Shown here in pieces: positions 4,992 through 8,022 of a stretch of DNA of 8,022 nucleotides. Under the pieces are notes generated by a model. It made no database searches. It worked only from the letters and a program-made list of their open reading frames with translations, and was not told the origin of the DNA. The stretch spans positions 1 to 8,022 of the forward strand of contig JAIDLK010000047.1 of NCBI GenBank assembly GCA_029051085.1. Reading direction: 5' to 3'. Source of the stretch: Alphaproteobacteria bacterium (GTDB taxonomy: Bacteria; Pseudomonadota; Alphaproteobacteria; Rs-D84). Position 1 is the first letter of the stretch. Each line of letters begins with the position of its first letter. Made by a program: the position numbers and the translations under genes.

Positions 4992-6296
4992 TTATGCCTG
5001 CTTAAACAGTTCTTCTGCCTTGACCTTTTTGTCTTTGGTCTTGACGTGGGCCAGCATGGCGTCCAAAGCCTTGCGTTCGAAAATCATACCGCGCAGCATC
5101 GCCAATGCATTCTGGTTTTTGTTATAGAATTCAAAAACCTGCTGTGGGTTGGGATAGCGTGCCGCTTCGGCCCATACGGCCTGCTGCAAATCATCGCGCG
5201 TGACCTCAACCTTGTTCTGTGTGCCCCATTCCGCCAAAATCAAGCCCAGTTTAACACGACGTTCTGCTTCCTTGCGTTCTTTCTTTTCGTCCCATTTGTG
5301 GTCATCAGACTTGCAGTTGCCACCACAGTGTTCATGTGTGCGGTCGTGTTCGGCCTTGGCCATTTCCAATTCCTGGGTTACCAGTGTTTCCGGAACGTCC
5401 AATTTTACCTTGTCCGCCAAGATGTCCAGCAACTCATTACGCATTTCGCGGCGGGCGGCTTCGTCATACTGTTCTTTTAATATGTTTTCAATATGTGTGC
5501 GCAGTGCGGCGACGGATTCCTGGCCGATTGCTTTTGCCAATTCATCATTCAATTCCGGCAGGATATGCTTGCGGATTTCATGGATTTCAACCTCGAAACG
5601 GGCATCTTTGCCAGCCAGGTTTGCCGCATGATATTCGGTCGGGAATTTTACGTTGACGTCAAATTTGTCGCCTGTTTTGTGGCCGATAATCTGGTCTTCG
5701 AAGCCCGGGATAAATGCGCCGCTGCCCAAAATCAGGTGGTGTTTTTTTGCTTCGCCACCTTCAAACGCTTCATCGCCGACAAAGCCTTTGAAATCAATGA
5801 CAGCCAAGTCGCCGTCGGCCGCGTTGTATTTTGCGTCCTGTTTTTCTGCAGTGCTGCGATTTTTACGAATGTTTTCCAAAGACTTTTCAACTTCGGCCGG
5901 GTCCAAATCAGCTACCTTCTTTGTAACCGTAAATTTTTCCAGGTCAATTGCCGGCAATGTCGGCAGAATGTCGAATTCCAAGCTGTATTCGGCATCTTTG
6001 CCAATTTCCCAGCCGGCCAAGTCTACTTTTGGCGCGCCGGCCAAGCGGATTTTTTTTGATGTGATATATTCATTCAAATCTTTGTTCATCAGCTTGTCAA
6101 TTGCTTCGCCGTATGCAGAGGCATTATACTTCTGGCGCAGAACGGACAAAGGAATATGCCCCGGACGAAAGCCCGGCATTTTTGCCTTTTTGCCGTATTC
6201 TGTTAAAATTTCATCCGCAGCCGCCTGCAGTTCGTCTGCAGATATCAGGCCTGTTACGGAGTAATGCAAATCTTTGATTTTTTCTTTTTTGAACAT
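4992..6296 (-). CDS. tig: Trigger factor, ribosome-bound chaperone and prolyl isomerase
   Basis: Trigger factor docks at the ribosomal exit tunnel and shields nascent chains. The 434-residue product has the ribosome-binding signature GFRPGHIP at residues 42-49, an FKBP-type isomerase domain at about 162-241 (GDLAVIDFKGFVGDEAFEGGEA ... LILGSGAFIPGFEDQIIG) and a helical C-terminal domain to 434. Length is normal. Unusual is a Cys/His cluster in the C-terminal domain, H317, H321, H323, C324, C328 and H333, where E. coli has a FGGNEKQ-type loop; it could bind a metal. The start at 6296 has AGGGGA six bases upstream. The gene has its own promoter and terminator, and the common clpP-clpX-lon neighbours are not present in this window. 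Confidence 0.97.
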   Translation of the reverse strand: MFKKEKIKDLHYSVTGLISADELQAAADEILTEYGKKAKMPGFRPGHIPLSVLRQKYNASAYGEAIDKLMNKDLNEYITSKKIRLAGAPKVDLAGWEIGKDAEYSLEFDILPTLPAIDLEKFTVTKKVADLDPAEVEKSLENIRKNRSTAEKQDAKYNAADGDLAVIDFKGFVGDEAFEGGEAKKHHLILGSGAFIPGFEDQIIGHKTGDKFDVNVKFPTEYHAANLAGKDARFEVEIHEIRKHILPELNDELAKAIGQESVAALRTHIENILKEQYDEAARREMRNELLDILADKVKLDVPETLVTQELEMAKAEHDRTHEHCGGNCKSDDHKWDEKKERKEAERRVKLGLILAEWGTQNKVEVTRDDLQQAVWAEAARYPNPQQVFEFYNKNQNALAMLRGMIFERKALDAMLAHVKTKDKKVKAEELFKQA

Positions 6297-6331
6297 GTTT
6301 TTCCCCTAAAGAACAGTGAAATTGCGCAGTG

Positions 6332-6359
6332 ATTATACACGCTTTTTTTATAAACGCAA
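6332..6359 (-). promoter_or_regulatory. Promoter of tig
   Basis: On the minus strand TTGCGT (6354-6359), 16 bases and TATAAT (6332-6337) form a promoter, with a predicted start near 6325 and a leader of about 29 nt. No heat-shock (sigma32-like) pattern is apparent. Confidence 0.68.
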
Positions 6360-6379
6360 GTATGATAATTCTCTTTTTG

Positions 6380-6408
6380 TTGACTTCAGTGGGCGGGGTG
6401 TCTAAACT
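6380..6408 (+). promoter_or_regulatory. Promoter of the small membrane protein gene
   Basis: TTGACT (6380-6385), 17 bases and TAAACT (6403-6408) give a reasonable promoter. Transcription near 6415 leaves about 20 nt before the ATG at 6435, enough for the AAGG at 6424-6427. Confidence 0.6.
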
Positions 6409-6434
6409 TCGTATGAAAATAAAAAGGTGTGAAA

Positions 6435-6671
6435 ATGAAATTTAAAGACGAGGTGGATTTTAGACTAAAGGCTCAGGCATGTGGACAGATGTTGGCGACG
6501 CTTTCATTGGCCGGTGTGATGTGTTTGGCGTATGCGTGCGGATGGCTGTCTGTGGATAAAAAGGAAAAGACCACAGATAAGGTTGTTCAGGAAAAAATCA
6601 AAAACGCGGCTGATTCCGTATCGGCGCCACAGAAACACACTATGCCCAGTGCATTCCAAAAAGTACGGTAA
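6435..6671 (+). CDS. Small single-pass membrane protein, function unknown
   Basis: The 78-residue protein has a charged N-terminus (KFKDEVDFRLK), one predicted membrane helix at about residues 19-40 (MLATLSLAGVMCLAYACGWLSV) containing two cysteines, and a polar, lysine-rich tail. The helix could be a transmembrane anchor with the tail in the periplasm or an uncleaved signal; no lipobox is seen. I recognise no family. AAGG seven bases upstream favours ATG 6435 over a GTG at 6429 that adds two residues. It has its own promoter and strong terminator, which supports a real, monocistronic gene divergent from tig. Confidence 0.68.
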   Translation: MKFKDEVDFRLKAQACGQMLATLSLAGVMCLAYACGWLSVDKKEKTTDKVVQEKIKNAADSVSAPQKHTMPSAFQKVR

Positions 6672-6677
6672 AAAAAT

Positions 6678-6708
6678 AAAAAGCCCCGGATTCAGCCGGG
6701 GCTTTTTA
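6678..6708 (+). terminator. Terminator of the small membrane protein gene
   Basis: GCCCCGG (6683-6689), loop ATTCAG and CCGGGGC (6696-6702) are extended by AAAAA/TTTTT. It starts seven bases after the stop codon. The A-rich left flank would also let it act on the minus strand. From 6711 to 6778 only AT-rich sequence with no clear gene is seen. Confidence 0.9.
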
Positions 6709-6778
6709 TTAACGGCATTTTCAAAGCTTTTATGGATTATAATATAGTACACAAGTTCTAATGTTAATATACATGTAC

Positions 6779-6805
6779 AAAAAATAACACCCCGTTTCCG
6801 GGGTG
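6779..6805 (-). terminator. Terminator of the rplM-rpsI operon
   Basis: On the minus strand CACCCCG, loop GAAA (a GNRA-type tetraloop) and CGGGGTG (6788-6805) are followed by TTA and six T (6779-6784). It lies 25 bases after the rpsI stop. Confidence 0.88.
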
Positions 6806-6829
6806 CTTGTGTTCCAATTCGAAACGAGA

Positions 6830-7318
6830 TTAACGTTTGCTGAACTGTGTTGAACGACGGGCCTTGCGAACACCATAGTGCTTACGTTCAACAACACGGC
6901 TGTCGCGTGTCAGGAAGCCCGCAGCCTTTAATGCCGCGCGCAATTCCGGCTCCGCTTTTTCCAGTGCCTTGGAAATACCGTGCTTTACCGCGCCCGCCTG
7001 GCCGGACAGACCGCCACCAAGAACGAATGCGTGAATGTCATACGCTGTTTCGCGTTTTGTTACCCCAAAAGGCTGGGCAATAATCATCTGTAACACCGGA
7101 CGACGGAAATATTCGTTTGACGGAGTTTCGTTAACAAAGATATTACCTTTGCCCGGAATCATATAAACACGTGCAACGGAATCCTTACGTTTGCCGGTTG
7201 CGTATGTTGCGCCGTTCAGCTTTACCGACGTCGCAGTTGCCTTTTTAGCGGCGGATTTCGCCGGGGCGGCTTTTTTTGTCGCTTTTGCCGCGGTTGCGGT
7301 CTTTTTCGTTTCTGTCAT
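6830..7318 (-). CDS. rpsI: 30S ribosomal protein S9 (uS9)
   Basis: uS9 binds the head of the 30S subunit, and its C-terminal tail reaches the P-site tRNA. The 162-residue product has the conserved ATGKRKDSVARV start of the core at about residue 40, the LGGGLSGQAGAVKHGISKAL family signature, and the basic tail ending STQFSKR. Before the core is an Ala/Lys-rich extension of about 33 residues (TKKAAPAKSAAKKA), probably disordered and RNA-binding; similar low-complexity tails occur in some alphaproteobacterial S9 proteins. The ATG overlaps the rplM stop by one base (TAATG), so translation is probably coupled in the rplM-rpsI operon. Confidence 0.97.
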   Translation of the reverse strand: MTETKKTATAAKATKKAAPAKSAAKKATATSVKLNGATYATGKRKDSVARVYMIPGKGNIFVNETPSNEYFRRPVLQMIIAQPFGVTKRETAYDIHAFVLGGGLSGQAGAVKHGISKALEKAEPELRAALKAAGFLTRDSRVVERKHYGVRKARRSTQFSKR

Positions 7319-7791
7319 TATTCGCCCCTTTTGTTTTTACGGTTCAAAGAACCAAAATCGATAACAACCGGTTTCTGAGCTTCGTGCTTATGTTCTGCGC
7401 CCGCATATACATGCAGTTTTGTTAGGCGCTGATTTGCCAATGCAACCGCAGTACGGCGCCCCATCATACGCTTTACAGCGTTGAATACCAATTTTTCCGG
7501 CTTTTCGCTGCGCATCTGGCCCAGTGTGCGTTCTTTCAAAGAACCTGTCCACAAAGAGTGCCAAAAGAACTTGGTCTTGTCGGCTTTTTTACCGGACAGA
7601 GCTACTTTGTCGGCGTTGATGATAATTACATGGTCGCCGCAATCCATATTCGGTGTCCATGTCGGCTTGTTTTTGCCGCGCAGAATGTTTGCGGTGTATG
7701 CCGCTAAACGTCCCAGCGTGCAATCAGTCGCGTCAATCAGATACCATTTGGCCTCTAATTCACACTTTTTTAACGATTTTGTCGCTGCCAT
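7318..7791 (-). CDS. rplM: 50S ribosomal protein L13 (uL13)
   Basis: uL13 is an early-assembly protein of the 50S subunit. The 157-residue product carries the family motifs WYLIDATDCTLGRLA (residues 16-30), the NMDCGDHVIIINADKVALSGKK core (48-69) and KLHVYAGAEHKHEAQKP (125-141). The segment between the helix VFNAVKRMM and KLHVYAG reads GRRTAVALANQRLT; it lacks the usual P-x-x-x-LGR-type stretch and appears about three residues longer than typical, a small divergence. AAAGGT lies about nine bases upstream of the ATG. It is first in the classic rplM-rpsI operon, with rpsI overlapping by one base. Confidence 0.97.
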   Translation of the reverse strand: MAATKSLKKCELEAKWYLIDATDCTLGRLAAYTANILRGKNKPTWTPNMDCGDHVIIINADKVALSGKKADKTKFFWHSLWTGSLKERTLGQMRSEKPEKLVFNAVKRMMGRRTAVALANQRLTKLHVYAGAEHKHEAQKPVVIDFGSLNRKNKRGE

Positions 7792-7823
7792 TACTTATAC
7801 CTTTTTATTATTAAAGCGTCGAT

Positions 7824-7852
7824 ATTATGGCGCAAGTGCCTGTAAAAGTCAA
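7824..7852 (-). promoter_or_regulatory. Promoter of the rplM-rpsI operon
   Basis: On the minus strand TTGACT (7847-7852), 17 bases and CATAAT (7824-7829) make a good promoter, with a start near 7817 and a short leader. No L13/S9 autoregulatory stem was recognised in the roughly 26-nt leader. Confidence 0.72.
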
Positions 7853-7932
7853 GAAAATTTGATATGGTATTATTGTACCGTGGCGGTAGTGTCGTATTGA
7901 TGGCATCAGCGCCGCAATGCCTTCGCGTTTGG

Positions 7933-8022
7933 TTATGTAGATGAAGCACCGGCCGCCTGAAGCTTGGTTGTAAGAACCGCCTTTTCCAGCTGAGTCTTGA
8001 AACGGCGTATCATTGCATCCAT
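7933..8022 (-). CDS. C-terminal end of an unidentified gene (partial)
   Basis: A minus-strand frame is open from the window edge to a TAA at 7933-7935 and encodes 29 residues, MDAMIRRFKTQLEKAVLTTK followed by LQAAGASST. The amphipathic, Lys/Arg-containing helix and the short polar tail look like the end of a real protein, but no family can be named. An ATG lies exactly at 8022, so the start may be there or beyond the window. No intrinsic terminator follows; the 7853-7932 stretch has only a weak GGCAT/ATGCC hairpin, so some read-through into rplM is possible. Confidence 0.4.
   Translation of the reverse strand: MDAMIRRFKTQLEKAVLTTKLQAAGASST

Noticed and set aside
6711..6778. AT-rich stretch with TATAAT-like words between two terminators
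   Set aside because: No -35 partner, gene or conserved structure was found; it is most likely plain spacer.

Overview
The window reads as chromosome of an alphaproteobacterium, probably an uncultured, host-associated (gut-type) lineage. The ribosomal protein S1, trigger factor, S9 and L13 sequences look alphaproteobacterial. The two cysteine-rich secreted proteins carrying GYY and CPASGG motifs resemble a protein style I associate, from memory only, with uncultured gut alphaproteobacteria. No phage, IS, CRISPR or tRNA was seen.

Layout. 1-22: possible start of a minus-strand gene behind rpsA. 68-1756 (-): rpsA. 1932-2612 (+): a class I SAM-methyltransferase, possibly leaderless, divergent from rpsA. 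2619-2645: bidirectional terminator. 2644-3177 (-): cysteine-rich secreted protein A. 3203-3447 (-): its long structured leader. 3523-3978 (-): a SlyB-family lipoprotein. 4092-4334 (+): a second copy of the same leader. 4361-4960 (+): cysteine-rich secreted protein B. 4992-6296 (-): tig. 6435-6671 (+): small membrane protein. 6830-7791 (-): rplM-rpsI operon. 7933-8022 (-): C-terminal end of an unidentified gene.

The housekeeping genes are ordinary and are separated by compact intrinsic terminators and clear sigma70-type promoters; five of the eight promoters have a TTGC-type -35.

The unusual part is 3178-4360. Two paralogous genes for exported, disulfide-type cysteine-rich proteins point away from each other on either side of the slyB-like gene. 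Each is preceded by its own copy of a roughly 245-nt leader with the same architecture: promoter, 16-nt gap after the -10, a 22-nt block identical in both copies, a series of hairpins, a conserved core, then an intrinsic terminator just before the Shine-Dalgarno. The arms of one hairpin differ between copies yet still pair (compensatory change). The conserved strand upstream of the terminator can pair either locally or with the terminator's 5' flank. This looks like a transcription-attenuation or riboswitch-like regulator of a surface-protein family, and I do not recognise it as a known class. All structure calls were made by eye.
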